DNA from: Yersinia artesiana
Lineage (GTDB): Bacteria > Pseudomonadota > Gammaproteobacteria > Enterobacterales > Enterobacteriaceae
Assembly: GCF_902726545.1 (NCBI RefSeq)
Contig: NZ_CACVAD010000015.1
Coordinates: forward strand, 30,126-94,125
Length of the DNA stretch: 64,000 bases
Reading direction: 5' to 3'
A program made the translations under genes and the position numbers. The notes under the pieces were generated by a model, which had not been told where the DNA came from, ran no database searches, and was given only the letters and a program-made list of their open reading frames with translations. This document shows, piece after piece, positions 18,556-27,743 of the stretch; within the stretch, counting starts at the first letter, position 1, and each line of letters begins with the position of its first letter.

Positions 18556-19287
18556 TTATCCCAGATCGCCAAACCGCACCTGCAAAGCAGTGATTGCGGT
18601 AAGGGCAGTAGTTTCGGTACGCAGCACTCGCGGCCCTAGCAGGATATCAGTAAATCCAAGGCGCGAGGTCATGGCAATTTCATCAGCAGAAAGGCCGCCT
18701 TCCGGGCCAATCAACAGACGCACTTTGTTGAGTGACGAGGGAAGGGTGTTAATGCTGTTGCTGGCACGCGGATGCAGATTCAACTTAAGGCTGTCATCTT
18801 GCTCTGCACACCATTCAGATAGCTGCATTGCTGCGCGGATCTCCGGGATCTTATTGCGCCCGCATTGTTCGCAGGCGGCAATAGCAATTTTCTGCCACTG
18901 CTGAATTTTCTTTGCCAGACGTTCGCCATCCAGCTTAACGCCGCAGCGCTCGGAAAACAGCGGAGTAATCACATTGACACCCAGCTCAATAGATTTCTGA
19001 ACCGTAAACTCCATCTTTTCCCCACGGGAAATGACCTGGCCCAAATGTAGATTTAACGGGGATTCACGGTCTTCCCACTGCCCTTCGGCCAATCGGACAA
19101 TCAGGTTTTTTTTATCCACCCGGATAATTTCAGCTGCGAAAACCTGATTACTGCCATCAAATAATTGCAGACTTTGGCCTTCAGTCATTCGCAGCACGCG
19201 GCCGACATGATTGGCGGCTTCATCACTAAGCGCCAATTCGGTATTTGCCTGTAGAGGCTGCGGGTGATAAATGCGGGGTATGCGCAT
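18556..19287 (-). CDS. rsmE: 16S rRNA m3U1498 methyltransferase
   Basis: Methylates N3 of U1498 of 16S rRNA. The start at 19287 ([12 protein letters not shown]) gives 243 residues, the E. coli length; the frame extending to 19410 overlaps endA and has no family match. A PUA-like N-terminal domain is followed by a SPOUT domain with the trefoil-knot motifs [14 protein letters not shown] and [16 protein letters not shown]. It lies in line with endA and gshB. Confidence 0.95.
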   Translation of the reverse strand: MRIPRIYHPQPLQANTELALSDEAANHVGRVLRMTEGQSLQLFDGSNQVFAAEIIRVDKKNLIVRLAEGQWEDRESPLNLHLGQVISRGEKMEFTVQKSIELGVNVITPLFSERCGVKLDGERLAKKIQQWQKIAIAACEQCGRNKIPEIRAAMQLSEWCAEQDDSLKLNLHPRASNSINTLPSSLNKVRLLIGPEGGLSADEIAMTSRLGFTDILLGPRVLRTETTALTAITALQVRFGDLG

Positions 19288-19333
19288 AAGTTGTTTTGTG
19301 CCCTGAAACGAAAACTTTGACCAGTATACTAGA

Positions 19334-20041
19334 TTAGCCTTTTTGCTGCTGGCAAGCGCGTTGTACATAAGGGTTATGATTCCCTTGTGCTTTTGCCACC
19401 CGTTCATCACGCAGACATTCCCAGTTGGTCACCGGATATTGACGACTCCACACCTCGAACAGCTTACTTTGTTGGCTGGAGAGCCGAAGTTGATATTGGT
19501 CGCGCATATAAAAGTAGGTACGGGCAATTGCACCACGTGCGCGCGCAGGAGGTTCAGCCAGCTTATTTTTGAAGTCGACTTTCATCTCGCACTGACCATA
19601 TTGACCGTTGCCGCCATTCCACTGGGAATACATGAAGTTATTGCGGTCACCATTCACCTCGCCAATGGCGGGTTGCAGGTTATGCAGATCAGTTTCTATT
19701 TGGCGATAGATCGGATCTTTGGTGCAATTTTTGCGCCCACCTTGCTGCCAGCACTGGCGCTGGTGGCCAAATTGCCAAGCCGGGACGACATGTTCCCATT
19801 CAATCCGTGCTGCACGTTGGGCATTCTTCCGCGGTTGATAACCACAACTCTTCAGATTCGGAACCCCTTTTTTACCTTGCCAATCAATTTTGCAACCACA
19901 ATAAAAGGTGCCGGGTGCATCCTGATTAATTTTCGCAGCAACAGCTTTGGCCTGAGAAAAGTTATTAATGCTTTGACTGTAACCGGAGAGTGGAAGTAGT
20001 GGCGAGGACAAAACCAGCAGGAATAGAAGTTTGCGTAACAT
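19334..20041 (-). CDS. endA: DNA-specific endonuclease I
   Basis: A periplasmic nuclease that cuts double-stranded DNA non-specifically. At 235 residues it carries a signal peptide ([20 protein letters not shown]). The catalytic beta-beta-alpha metal core is visible as [16 protein letters not shown] followed by [20 protein letters not shown]. Several cysteines (CGCKID, CWQQ) fit the disulfide-bonded mature form. It lies between sprT and rsmE, as in E. coli. Confidence 0.95.
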   Translation of the reverse strand: MLRKLLFLLVLSSPLLPLSGYSQSINNFSQAKAVAAKINQDAPGTFYCGCKIDWQGKKGVPNLKSCGYQPRKNAQRAARIEWEHVVPAWQFGHQRQCWQQGGRKNCTKDPIYRQIETDLHNLQPAIGEVNGDRNNFMYSQWNGGNGQYGQCEMKVDFKNKLAEPPARARGAIARTYFYMRDQYQLRLSSQQSKLFEVWSRQYPVTNWECLRDERVAKAQGNHNPYVQRACQQQKG

Positions 20042-20138
20042 ATCTCAAAACAGCCTGATAATGAAAAACAGGCAGGTTATAGATAATAGTCATGAATGGC
20101 AAATTAACCTGCTGTTTTATAACAATTAACGTTAATTT

Positions 20139-20651
20139 TTAACAGCTTTTTGTCGCGATAAATTGCAGTTTTTCACCACATTGGCGGCAGCGGTATTCGC
20201 TCTCACCGCGCTGAACTTTATTGTGGCGGCGAATAGTTAAGGTGTGTTGCTGGCATTTGCACTGATAATTAAAAGTCTTACTGCGCACCGAGGTGACTTC
20301 AAACTGATGCGTACGGCTGGCCGGGACTTGCAGCACATGCTCCATCATCCAACGCCATTCTTTACCGTGGGGAGGAACCCGACCAAATTGGCGATAAACC
20401 AGCAAATGGGCCAATTCATGAGGTACAACTTCATCAATAAAAGGCTGTTGATTTTCCAGTAATAATACTGGATTGAGACGAATTTCGAAGGATTGTAGAT
20501 AAGCGCTGCCCGCGCTGGTACCACGTTGATGATAGTTGATTTTTGGCTCCGGATAATCGGTACCAAGATGCTGATTTGCCAGCTGCAATTTATGGCGCAA
20601 ACAGCGCATAACTGCTTGCTGTAGCGCGATGGGGATTCTTAATGAACTCAT
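20139..20651 (-). CDS. sprT: SprT family zinc metalloprotease-like protein
   Basis: A 170-residue SprT-like protein. The start at 20651 ([18 protein letters not shown]) aligns with the E. coli start; an ATG at 20705 adds 18 hydrophobic residues without a match. It contains the HExxH-type motif [24 protein letters not shown], and a C-terminal zinc ribbon with YQCKCQQH and [10 protein letters not shown]. Its function in bacteria is not established; the eukaryotic relative Spartan is a DNA-protein crosslink protease. It diverges from the sulfur cassette. Confidence 0.93.
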   Translation of the reverse strand: MSSLRIPIALQQAVMRCLRHKLQLANQHLGTDYPEPKINYHQRGTSAGSAYLQSFEIRLNPVLLLENQQPFIDEVVPHELAHLLVYRQFGRVPPHGKEWRWMMEHVLQVPASRTHQFEVTSVRSKTFNYQCKCQQHTLTIRRHNKVQRGESEYRCRQCGEKLQFIATKSC

Positions 20652-20724
20652 ATCGCGGAAGAATAAAACGGCAGATAGCCAGATGCAAGCCAGTAGGTCG
20701 GACAATTTTCAATTGATCATTATG

Positions 20725-20753
20725 CAAATATATATAATATAAAAATATATAAT
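20725..20753 (+). promoter_or_regulatory. AT-only promoter/operator region of the sulfur cassette
   Basis: A 29-bp tract that is almost purely A and T holds two TATAAT hexamers (20733-20738 and 20748-20753) and mirrored ATATAT arms. It lies 19 bases before the regulator gene. ArsR-family persulfide sensors typically bind AT-rich palindromes over their own promoter, so this is the likely autoregulatory operator; that role is inferred. Confidence 0.5.
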
Positions 20754-20771
20754 GAAACTGAAGCATTAGAG

Positions 20772-21107
20772 ATGCATATGAATAACGATAAAACCATCAG
20801 TATGGATCTGATGAGATATGCGGCAGGGCAGGCTTGTGATGTGCTGAAAATATTAGCAAATGAAGATCGGTTGTTGTTGCTGTGCCAACTGAGTCAGGGA
20901 GAAAAGGCGGTCGGCGAACTGGAAGAGGCTCTGGGTATTCACCAACCGACACTCTCGCAACAACTTGCTGTACTGCGTAGTGATGGGCTGGTGAACACCC
21001 GCAGAGAGGGGAAACGCATATTTTATTCGATCGCTGATAGTAAAGTATTGGCACTGCTTGAGGTGCTGTATCAGCTTTATTGCCCACAAGAGAAGGAGGG
21101 CGTATGA
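20772..21107 (+). CDS. ArsR-family regulator, BigR/SqrR/PigS-like persulfide sensor
   Basis: A 111-residue winged-helix repressor. An ATG two codons later (20778) is an alternative start. The DNA-recognition helix is in GIHQPTLSQQLAVLRSDGLV and the wing in TRREGKRIFYSI. Counting from 20772, cysteines are at 22, 38 (RLLLLCQL) and 104 (QLYCPQ). The 38/104 pair has the same 66-residue spacing as the sulfide/persulfide-sensing pair of SqrR (41/107), and no arsenic- or metal-site CVC motif is present. Its stop overlaps the next gene as ATGA. It probably represses the two downstream transporter genes and responds to sulfane sulfur. Confidence 0.85.
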   Translation: MHMNNDKTISMDLMRYAAGQACDVLKILANEDRLLLLCQLSQGEKAVGELEEALGIHQPTLSQQLAVLRSDGLVNTRREGKRIFYSIADSKVLALLEVLYQLYCPQEKEGV

Positions 21108-21535
21108 CTATCGATTGGGCTAATTTCACTCCCTTCAGTGCACTGGCTGGTGGCGCGCTATTGGGCATTGCCGTGACAATTTTATGGCTTTGCAATGGCC
21201 GTATTGCCGGTATTAGCGGCATTTTAGGCGGATTATTGCCACCCAAAATGGGGGACACTTCCTGGCGCGTTGCTTTCCTCTTAGGCCTGATTATGACCCC
21301 TGCCATTTATTCACTTTTTACGGCTCTGCCGGTGATTCAGATTGATGCAGGTTTGCCGGTTCTGATCGTGGCCGGATTATTGGTGGGGATTGGAACTCGC
21401 TACGGTGCCGGTTGCACCAGCGGACATGGTGTCTGTGGCTTAGCGCGTTTCTCACCACGTTCATTGCTGGCGACACTAAGCTTTATGCTTACCGGTTTTG
21501 CAACCGTGTGGCTTGTTCGCCATCTATTCGCTTAG
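21104..21535 (+). CDS. YeeE/YedE family membrane protein, first half
   Basis: A 143-residue inner-membrane protein of the YeeE/YedE (DUF395) sulfur-transport family. The start at 21104 follows GAAGGAGGG and overlaps the regulator stop (ATGA); a frame from 21080 is not needed. Four hydrophobic segments are visible, along with the family signature YGAGCTSGHGVCGLARFSPR, whose cysteines are thought to relay sulfur species. It is split from its partner, as in the PmpA/PmpB pair of Serratia. Thiosulfate or persulfide uptake is inferred from the family. Confidence 0.88.
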   Translation: MTIDWANFTPFSALAGGALLGIAVTILWLCNGRIAGISGILGGLLPPKMGDTSWRVAFLLGLIMTPAIYSLFTALPVIQIDAGLPVLIVAGLLVGIGTRYGAGCTSGHGVCGLARFSPRSLLATLSFMLTGFATVWLVRHLFA

Positions 21536-21550
21536 ACGTAGGAAGGGAAT

Positions 21551-21970
21551 ATGAATTTACTTTTCTCATTACTTGCCGGGCTGGTTTTTGGTCTGGGGCT
21601 GATAATCGCAGGTATGGCGAATCCAGCGAAGGTGCTTGGTTTTCTGGATATTGGTGGCTTGTGGGACCCATCGCTGGCGCTGGTGATGGCCGCCGCAGTG
21701 GTGGTCGCGACTCTTGGTTTTGGTTGGGCTAAAAAGCGCAAAACCAGTTTGCTTGGATATCCTCTTCAATTACCAACATCCACCCGTATTGATCGCCGCT
21801 TAATCGGTGGCAGTATGTTATTTGGTATTGGCTGGGGGCTGGCGGGGATATGCCCAGGGCCGGCGTTGGTGCTACTGGGCGCTGGGATGTACAAAGGCAT
21901 TATCTTTACCGCCGCGATGGTGGCAGGAATGGCAATATTCAGCGTGATTGAGCGTTATCGGCAGTCATAA
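21551..21970 (+). CDS. YeeE/YedE family membrane protein, second half
   Basis: A 139-residue partner of the preceding gene, 15 bases downstream after a GGAAGGGAAT ribosome site. Four membrane segments are visible. The family motif GMANPAKVLGFLDIGG lies at about residue 22, and GWGLAGICPGPALVLLGAG carries the conserved Cys. It corresponds to the C-terminal half of fused YeeE transporters. The intrinsic terminator right after it closes the cassette. Confidence 0.88.
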   Translation: MNLLFSLLAGLVFGLGLIIAGMANPAKVLGFLDIGGLWDPSLALVMAAAVVVATLGFGWAKKRKTSLLGYPLQLPTSTRIDRRLIGGSMLFGIGWGLAGICPGPALVLLGAGMYKGIIFTAAMVAGMAIFSVIERYRQS

Positions 21971-21981
21971 ACATCAAGCAT

Positions 21982-22008
21982 AAAAAAACCCCGGCTGGCG
22001 GGGTTTTT
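21982..22008. terminator. Bidirectional terminator between sulfur cassette and metK
   Basis: An A-run, stem ACCCCG with CGGGGT, and T-run. It can serve both convergent transcripts. Confidence 0.92.
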
Positions 22009-22033
22009 GCAATTTGAACTGACCGGATGAAAC

Positions 22034-23188
22034 TTATTTCAGGCCGGCAGCATCACGCAACAAGGCGGCTTTGTCGGTTTTTTCCCAAGGGAATTCTTCA
22101 CGACCAAAGTGACCATAAGCGGCTGTTTTGCGATAGATTGGGTGCAACAGGTCCAGCATCTGAATCAGGCCATAAGGGCGCAGTTCGAAGAACTCACGCA
22201 CCAGAGCGACCAATTTATCTTCCGCGATCTTACCGGTGCCGAAGGTTTCCACCATGATGGAAGTCGGCTCTGCAACACCAATGGCGTAAGAAACCTGAAT
22301 TTCGCAACGATCAGCCAGACCAGCCGCGACGATATTTTTTGCCACATAGCGAGCAGCATAGGCAGCAGAACGGTCCACTTTGGATGGATCTTTACCAGAG
22401 AATGCGCCACCACCATGACGTGCCATGCCGCCGTAGGTATCAACGATAATTTTACGGCCAGTCAGACCACAGTCGCCCATTGGGCCACCGATAACAAAAC
22501 GGCCGGTTGGGTTAATATGATATTTGGTCTCTTTGGTGAGCCACTCGGCTGGCAGAACCGGCTTGATGATTTCTTCCATCACCGCTTCTTGTAAATCGGT
22601 CAGGCTAATATCATCTGAATGCTGAGTTGACAGAACTACCGCATCAATACCGACAATTTTGCCGTCATCATATTGGAAGGTAATCTGGCTTTTTGCATCT
22701 GGGCGTAGCCATGGCAAAGTGCCATTTTTACGTACAGCAGCCTGACGCTCGACCAAACGGTGAGCATAAGTAATTGGCGCGGGCATCAAAACGCTGGTTT
22801 CGTTGGTGGCGTAACCGAACATCAAACCTTGGTCACCTGCGCCTTGCTCCAGTGGATCGGCACGGTCAACACCTTGGTTGATATCAGGAGACTGCTTACC
22901 AATAGCGCTCAAAACGGCACAAGAGTTAGCATCAAAACCCATCTCAGAATTAACATAGCCGATTTCGCGCACAGTACGACGGGTGATCTCTTCGATATCT
23001 ACCCACGCGTTAGTGGTGACTTCACCGCCAACTAATACCATACCCGTTTTGACATAGGTCTCGCAGGCAACACGTGCTTTTGGATCTTGTTCAAGAATTG
23101 CGTCAAGCACGGCATCGGAAATTTGATCGGCAACTTTGTCAGGGTGTCCTTCGGAAACCGATTCCGACGTAAATAGGTGTTTAGCCAT
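22034..23188 (-). CDS. metK: S-adenosylmethionine synthetase
   Basis: Makes SAM from methionine and ATP. The start at 23188 ([18 protein letters not shown]) gives 384 residues, identical in length to E. coli MetK; a frame to 23242 is an unneeded extension. Seen: [29 protein letters not shown] and the P-loop-like [22 protein letters not shown] serves TrmB, RsmE, HemW and polyamine synthesis in this window. MetJ boxes lie about 200 bases upstream. Confidence 0.98.
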   Translation of the reverse strand: MAKHLFTSESVSEGHPDKVADQISDAVLDAILEQDPKARVACETYVKTGMVLVGGEVTTNAWVDIEEITRRTVREIGYVNSEMGFDANSCAVLSAIGKQSPDINQGVDRADPLEQGAGDQGLMFGYATNETSVLMPAPITYAHRLVERQAAVRKNGTLPWLRPDAKSQITFQYDDGKIVGIDAVVLSTQHSDDISLTDLQEAVMEEIIKPVLPAEWLTKETKYHINPTGRFVIGGPMGDCGLTGRKIIVDTYGGMARHGGGAFSGKDPSKVDRSAAYAARYVAKNIVAAGLADRCEIQVSYAIGVAEPTSIMVETFGTGKIAEDKLVALVREFFELRPYGLIQMLDLLHPIYRKTAAYGHFGREEFPWEKTDKAALLRDAAGLK

Positions 23189-23365
23189 TATTTTCTTTAC
23201 CTTGAATACAAGTGAAATGTCACTGCATAGCATTGAAGTCAAGCAACCAAAGCCGTGGTTTGCATGGGCTTTTTGTTACATTGCGCTTTACAACGCCCCT
23301 TTAGGCAAAGCCTTTAGCAGTCTATCCCTTTAGAAGTCCGTCATAATGATGATAACGACACAGAC

Positions 23366-23410
23366 ATTCTAGCAATTAAAATGGATGGATGTATTAACAT
23401 CTGGACGTCT
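23366..23410 (-). promoter_or_regulatory. metK promoter with three tandem MetJ boxes
   Basis: Read on either strand, 23387-23410 is three contiguous 8-mers resembling the MetJ consensus AGACGTCT: GGATGTAT (5/8), TAACATCT (5/8) and GGACGTCT (7/8). On the minus strand an extended -10, TGCTAGAAT (hexamer at 23366-23371), follows, so the boxes cover the -35 region. This fits repression of metK by MetJ-SAM as in E. coli. Confidence 0.7.
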
Positions 23411-24175
23411 ATTTTAGGTCAGCTTTTGCTATTAATGCCAGCCCTTTTTGCATCAAGATATTTCTTGCTTTGGTTGTCAGTTGATTTATTTACTGCTTGA
23501 TACACTTGCAGGCCATTTTCATTTTGCATTTTGCTCGCGTTATAGGTATAAACTGCGCGCGCAGCTTATTTGATACGCAATGATGAAGATGGCAGAAGAT
23601 GACATTAGCTCATTGTGAGGTTTTTAGTGATGGCACTCAATCTTATGAGCGCATTGTTACGATGAGCACTAAAATGGCAGCGTCATCATATTGTTACCTA
23701 TGTCTATTATATTAAGTCTTGCCCGTTCATCATGAGCGGCATGCGTGGAGGTGGTTGGATTAATGATCCGTTGTCTACTGGTTGCTGCACATCAACAGCT
23801 GCGTCGTTCTGACGTTCAATCCCCCCTTGCAACCTTCCTTTCTTGTACACCATCAAGGCGATGTTACACCCATATGGGTGCGACGCAGGATTCGCGGGCC
23901 GGTTAATTACCGCCTACAGCACTGAGTCTGGCTAGCTTGAGGACTTTGCGGCTAATCCGATTCACAAAATCTTAATACGTATTTACAGTCAAACGTATTT
24001 TACATTTAAACGTGTTTTACCCTGTTTTGGGTAATGAATAGCTGAGATAAACCGTTCGTGGATCGCGCTTTCCAGCGTAATATTCTGCCAATTTGGCATT
24101 CACGCGGGTTGTCCTTGTTGGTTGTAGCTGCGATAGTGGCTGACTTTATCGTCAGTATCGCAATAGAGGCGAATT
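23411..24175. other. Long non-coding gap / speA leader
   Basis: About 765 bp between the metK operator and speA with no recognisable gene. E. coli has a long speA leader here too. A 47-codon frame at 23763-23906 (MIRCLLVAAHQQLRRSDVQS at its start, GGAGG 15 bases upstream) shows no match I know and is not called as a gene. No repeat of the ERIC or YPAL type is present. Confidence 0.5.
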
Positions 24176-26161
24176 ATGTCTGATGATAACTTGATTGGCC
24201 GTCCGTCAGCTGCGGGCGCACATGTTTCTTTACGCTCCATGCAGGAGGTTGCCATGAATGATTGTAATGCCAGTAAGATGCTGAGCACGTATAACGTCGC
24301 CTACTGGGGTGGCAACTATTATGACGTCAATGAACTCGGTCATATCAGTGTTTGCCCTGATCCCGATAATCGCGAGGCACGTGTCGATCTGGCTGTATTG
24401 GTCAAAGAAATGCAGCGTGAAAAGGGACAACGCCTGCCTGCGTTATTCTGTTTTCCACAAATTTTACAGCATCGCCTGCGCTCAATTAATGGTGCATTTA
24501 AACGTGCGCGCGAGTCGTTTGGCTATGAAGGTGATTACTTCCTGGTTTATCCGATTAAGGTTAATCAGCATCGCCGGGTTATTGAGTCACTGGTTAATTC
24601 CGGTGAACCGTTAGGGCTGGAAGCCGGTTCTAAAGCCGAAATGATGGCGGTTCTGGCACATGCTGGTATGACGCGCTCAGTCATCGTTTGTAATGGCTAT
24701 AAAGACCGTGAATATATCCGCTTGGCATTAATCGGCGAAAAACTGGGCCATAAGGTTTATCTGGTTATCGAAAAGATGTCAGAAATCAAAATGGTACTGG
24801 AAGAAGCCGAACGTCTGAATGTCGTTCCACGCTTGGGTGTCCGTGCGCGTTTGGCATCACAAGGCTCCGGTAAATGGCAGGCGAGCGGTGGTGAAAAATC
24901 CAAATTCGGTTTGTCTGCGACTCAGGTGTTGCAGTTGGTTGATATGTTACGTGAAGCCGGTCGTCTGGACAGCCTGCAATTGCTGCATTTCCATTTAGGC
25001 TCTCAGCTGTCCAACATCCGTGATATCTCCACAGGTGTGCGTGAATCTGCCCGTTTCTATGTGGAATTACACAAACTGGGTGTCAATATCCAGTGTTTCG
25101 ATGTCGGTGGTGGTTTAGGTGTGGATTACGAAGGGACGCGCTCCCAATCTGATTGTTCAGTTAACTATGGCTTGAATGAATATGCCAATAACGTTATCTG
25201 GGGGATTGGTGATGCTTGTAATGAACATGGTTTGCCACATCCTACCGTGATTACCGAGTCGGGGCGCGCAGTTACCGCGCATCATACCGTGCTGGTTTCC
25301 AATGTTATCGGCGTGGAACGTAATGAGTTCAATGAGTCACAGCCACAACCACCAGCGGATGATGCGCCACGCGCGCTGGAAAGTTTGTGGGAAACCTGGC
25401 AAGAAATGCAAGAGCCGGAAAATCGCCGTTCTCTGCGCGAATGGCTGCACGACAGCCAGATGGATTTGCATGATGTGCATACTCAATACGCTCACGGTAT
25501 GTTGGAATTGACACAGCGCGCATGGGCTGAAGAGCTGTATCTAAGCATTTGTAATGAGATCCAAAAGCAGTTGGATCCGAGCAACCGTGCACACCGACCA
25601 ATCATCGATGAGCTGCAAGAACGTATGGCTGACAAGCTATATGTGAATTTCTCGCTGTTCCAGTCAATGCCGGATGCATGGGGTATTGATCAGCTTTTCC
25701 CCGTCTTACCATTGGAAGGGCTAGATAAGCCACCAGAGCGCCGTGCGGTGTTGTTGGATATCACCTGTGATTCCGACGGGACTATCGATCATTATATCGA
25801 CGGCGACGGGGTGGCTACCACCATGCCGATGCCGCCATATGATGCCGAAAACCCACCGCTGCTGGGCTTCTTTATGGTCGGTGCCTATCAGGAAATTCTG
25901 GGCAATATGCACAATTTGTTCGGCGACACCTCGGCAGTCGATGTATTTGTCTTCCCTGACGGTGCGGTAGAGGTCGAGCAGACAGATGAAGGCGATACGG
26001 TGGCAGATATGCTGGAATATGTGCAGTTGAATCCAAAGAAATTGCTGCAACAGTTCTCCAAACAAGTGAAAGAAACCGATCTGGATGCCGAGTTACAAGC
26101 TCAATTTATGGAAGAGTTTGAAACCGGTCTGTACGGTTACACTTATCTCGAAGATGAATAA
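24176..26161 (+). CDS. speA: Biosynthetic arginine decarboxylase
   Basis: Decarboxylates arginine to agmatine, the first step of the arginine route to putrescine. The 661-residue protein aligns with E. coli SpeA (658) from [14 protein letters not shown] onwards, including the LRSMQEVAM segment, so the upstream start is preferred over the ATG at 24254. PLP lysine in [61 protein letters not shown]; and catalytic Cys in [20 protein letters not shown]. Unlike E. coli, speB does not follow, and agmatine would be used by AguAB. Confidence 0.98.
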   Translation: MSDDNLIGRPSAAGAHVSLRSMQEVAMNDCNASKMLSTYNVAYWGGNYYDVNELGHISVCPDPDNREARVDLAVLVKEMQREKGQRLPALFCFPQILQHRLRSINGAFKRARESFGYEGDYFLVYPIKVNQHRRVIESLVNSGEPLGLEAGSKAEMMAVLAHAGMTRSVIVCNGYKDREYIRLALIGEKLGHKVYLVIEKMSEIKMVLEEAERLNVVPRLGVRARLASQGSGKWQASGGEKSKFGLSATQVLQLVDMLREAGRLDSLQLLHFHLGSQLSNIRDISTGVRESARFYVELHKLGVNIQCFDVGGGLGVDYEGTRSQSDCSVNYGLNEYANNVIWGIGDACNEHGLPHPTVITESGRAVTAHHTVLVSNVIGVERNEFNESQPQPPADDAPRALESLWETWQEMQEPENRRSLREWLHDSQMDLHDVHTQYAHGMLELTQRAWAEELYLSICNEIQKQLDPSNRAHRPIIDELQERMADKLYVNFSLFQSMPDAWGIDQLFPVLPLEGLDKPPERRAVLLDITCDSDGTIDHYIDGDGVATTMPMPPYDAENPPLLGFFMVGAYQEILGNMHNLFGDTSAVDVFVFPDGAVEVEQTDEGDTVADMLEYVQLNPKKLLQQFSKQVKETDLDAELQAQFMEEFETGLYGYTYLEDE

Positions 26162-26188
26162 GTATTAGTGACTGATTAACAGCACCTT

Positions 26189-26217
26189 AAGGGCAAACTC
26201 AGGTTTGCCCTTTTTGT
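26189..26217 (+). terminator. Intrinsic terminator of speA
   Basis: Ten-bp stem AAGGGCAAAC with GTTTGCCCTT, short loop, followed by TTTTTGTTT, 28 bases after the speA stop. Confidence 0.92.
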
Positions 26218-26305
26218 TTCTACCCCTACTGGTGATTGGCCCAATCTCAACCACACTGATATAAGTGATTTTATCTGTGCTGCATTGGTATGTGGAGGCG
26301 TTTAA

Positions 26306-26626
26306 ATGGGGTGGTTAACTGTTTGTAAGGTCAATTACGTCAAGCCGGACTTTCCTTTCTCCGCTCAGGCTGAGGGTAAAAGGATAGGTATCTATCTGGT
26401 GGCGGGGGAATACTTTGCCATGGAAGACATTTGCCCGCACGCTTATGCTTTGTTAAGTCAGGGTATTGTTGACGATTCAACCATCGAGTGTCCTTTGCAT
26501 GGCGCACAGTTTGATATTCGAACCGGGCAATGCTTACGCGAGCCGGGGGATCGTGATCTGAACACCTATCCCGTGCGAGTTAATGGCGATCAGATTGAAG
26601 TTAATCTGGCTGGGGATAACGAGTAG
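26306..26626 (+). CDS. Small Rieske [2Fe-2S] ferredoxin
   Basis: A 106-residue stand-alone Rieske protein, like the ferredoxin subunits of aromatic-ring dioxygenases (BphF/HcaC type). The cluster ligands are clear: Cys-X-His in EDICPHAYALLSQG and Cys-X-X-His in IECPLHGAQFDI. The ATG at 26306 follows GTGGAGG. No oxygenase or reductase gene is nearby, so its redox partner is unknown; it is flanked by its own terminator and promoter-length gaps. It occupies the place where E. coli has speB. Confidence 0.88.
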   Translation: MGWLTVCKVNYVKPDFPFSAQAEGKRIGIYLVAGEYFAMEDICPHAYALLSQGIVDDSTIECPLHGAQFDIRTGQCLREPGDRDLNTYPVRVNGDQIEVNLAGDNE

Positions 26627-26654
26627 CTGCTTTCATATATGAGTTATAGAACTC

Positions 26655-26683
26655 ACGCCCCTGCTGTGGGGCGTTTGTATTTA
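26655..26683. terminator. Terminator between Rieske gene and loiP
   Basis: Stem ACGCCCC (26655-26661) with GGGGCGT (26668-26674), then a T-rich tail. It lies between convergent genes. Confidence 0.82.
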
Positions 26684-26697
26684 TTGGGCGTAACTGC

Positions 26698-27450
26698 TTA
26701 TTTCTCGGCGGCAATGCGCTGGCGGATATGGTCGGCGCGGGCCTGTGAGGAGGGGTGATCATCAAACATACTGCTGGAACGACCGGCTTCCATGGTCGCC
26801 AGTTTTTCGAAGCTGGTGACTAAACCGTTTGGATCGATACCGCGCTTTTTCAGCAAATCAAATGAGTAATCATCCGCTTCGCTTTCTTGTTTTTGTGAGA
26901 ATTGGGCATTCACCAGTTTCTCGCCAATGTCGGCCAACTGAGATTGAGACAGCTGCCCGGCAATACCACCAGCGGAGGCAGCCGCAGTGCGTAGAGCGGT
27001 GGTGCCATAGGCCACTTGCATGGCTTTGCGGGTATGGCCTAATGCCACATGACCCATTTCATGGCCGAGTACGCCCTCCACTTCATTATCGGTCATCATG
27101 TCCATCAGGCCGCTGTAAACACGGATACAACCATTGGCCATCGCCCAGGCATTCACATCTTTAGTGACGTAAACCTTATAGTTAGCTGGCGTACCATTGA
27201 TATTATCACCTAATGCGGCCGAGATTTTAGCCAGACGTTTGCCATAATCGCTATCAGCGGAGGCTATTTGGGCCTTTTGATCCATTTCCGCACATGATTT
27301 CTCACTGAGATTTTTGACATCAGCATCACTCAGAGTTGCCGCCTGAAAGGCCTGAGCACCGGACTGCATCAAGCCATCGGTATTCATATTTTGGCAGCCG
27401 CTAAGTAATGCTGTCAGACTCAGTGCAATCATTGAGGTACGAATTTTCAT
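26698..27450 (-). CDS. loiP: M48 family metalloprotease LoiP (lipoprotein)
   Basis: Outer-membrane lipoprotein protease related to E. coli LoiP (YggG), expressed at low osmolarity and processed with the help of BepA. At 250 residues it starts MKIRTSMIALSLTALLSGCQ, with lipobox LLSGC. The zinc motif is HEMGH in VEGVLGHEMGHVALGHT, and the third-ligand Glu is in QKQESEADDYSFDLL. The C-terminal FDDHPSSQARADHI is typical. It diverges from tktA. Confidence 0.95.
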   Translation of the reverse strand: MKIRTSMIALSLTALLSGCQNMNTDGLMQSGAQAFQAATLSDADVKNLSEKSCAEMDQKAQIASADSDYGKRLAKISAALGDNINGTPANYKVYVTKDVNAWAMANGCIRVYSGLMDMMTDNEVEGVLGHEMGHVALGHTRKAMQVAYGTTALRTAAASAGGIAGQLSQSQLADIGEKLVNAQFSQKQESEADDYSFDLLKKRGIDPNGLVTSFEKLATMEAGRSSSMFDDHPSSQARADHIRQRIAAEK

Positions 27451-27743
27451 AACACTTTCTTCCTGTGGTTATGTGGTATTTATTGCTACATTACAGCAAT
27501 TGCATTAATAGCTATTGCGCCAGCGCGACTTCCACTACTCTTGCGCACTATGACTGACAATGGGTAGTGAAGATTAATGCTCTGTCAGCGTGAGCACTAT
27601 AGCTTTATTCTGAAAATCAGCAGATTCCATTGGTTATAAATATGGAAGTTATAGCTCATTTGGTTTTAGTGATTGCCGTTTCAATGCTGAGTCTGAGAAA
27701 ATGGTAACCTTGAACGCTTTTTTAATCCGACCTGGAGTAAAAC

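Noticed and set aside
19343..19999. Plus-strand frame of 218 codons
   Set aside because: Antisense to endA, which has intact catalytic motifs; no recognisable protein family on this strand.
20797..21306. Minus-strand frame of 169 codons
   Set aside because: Antisense to the ArsR-type regulator and YeeE genes, low-complexity translation without family features.
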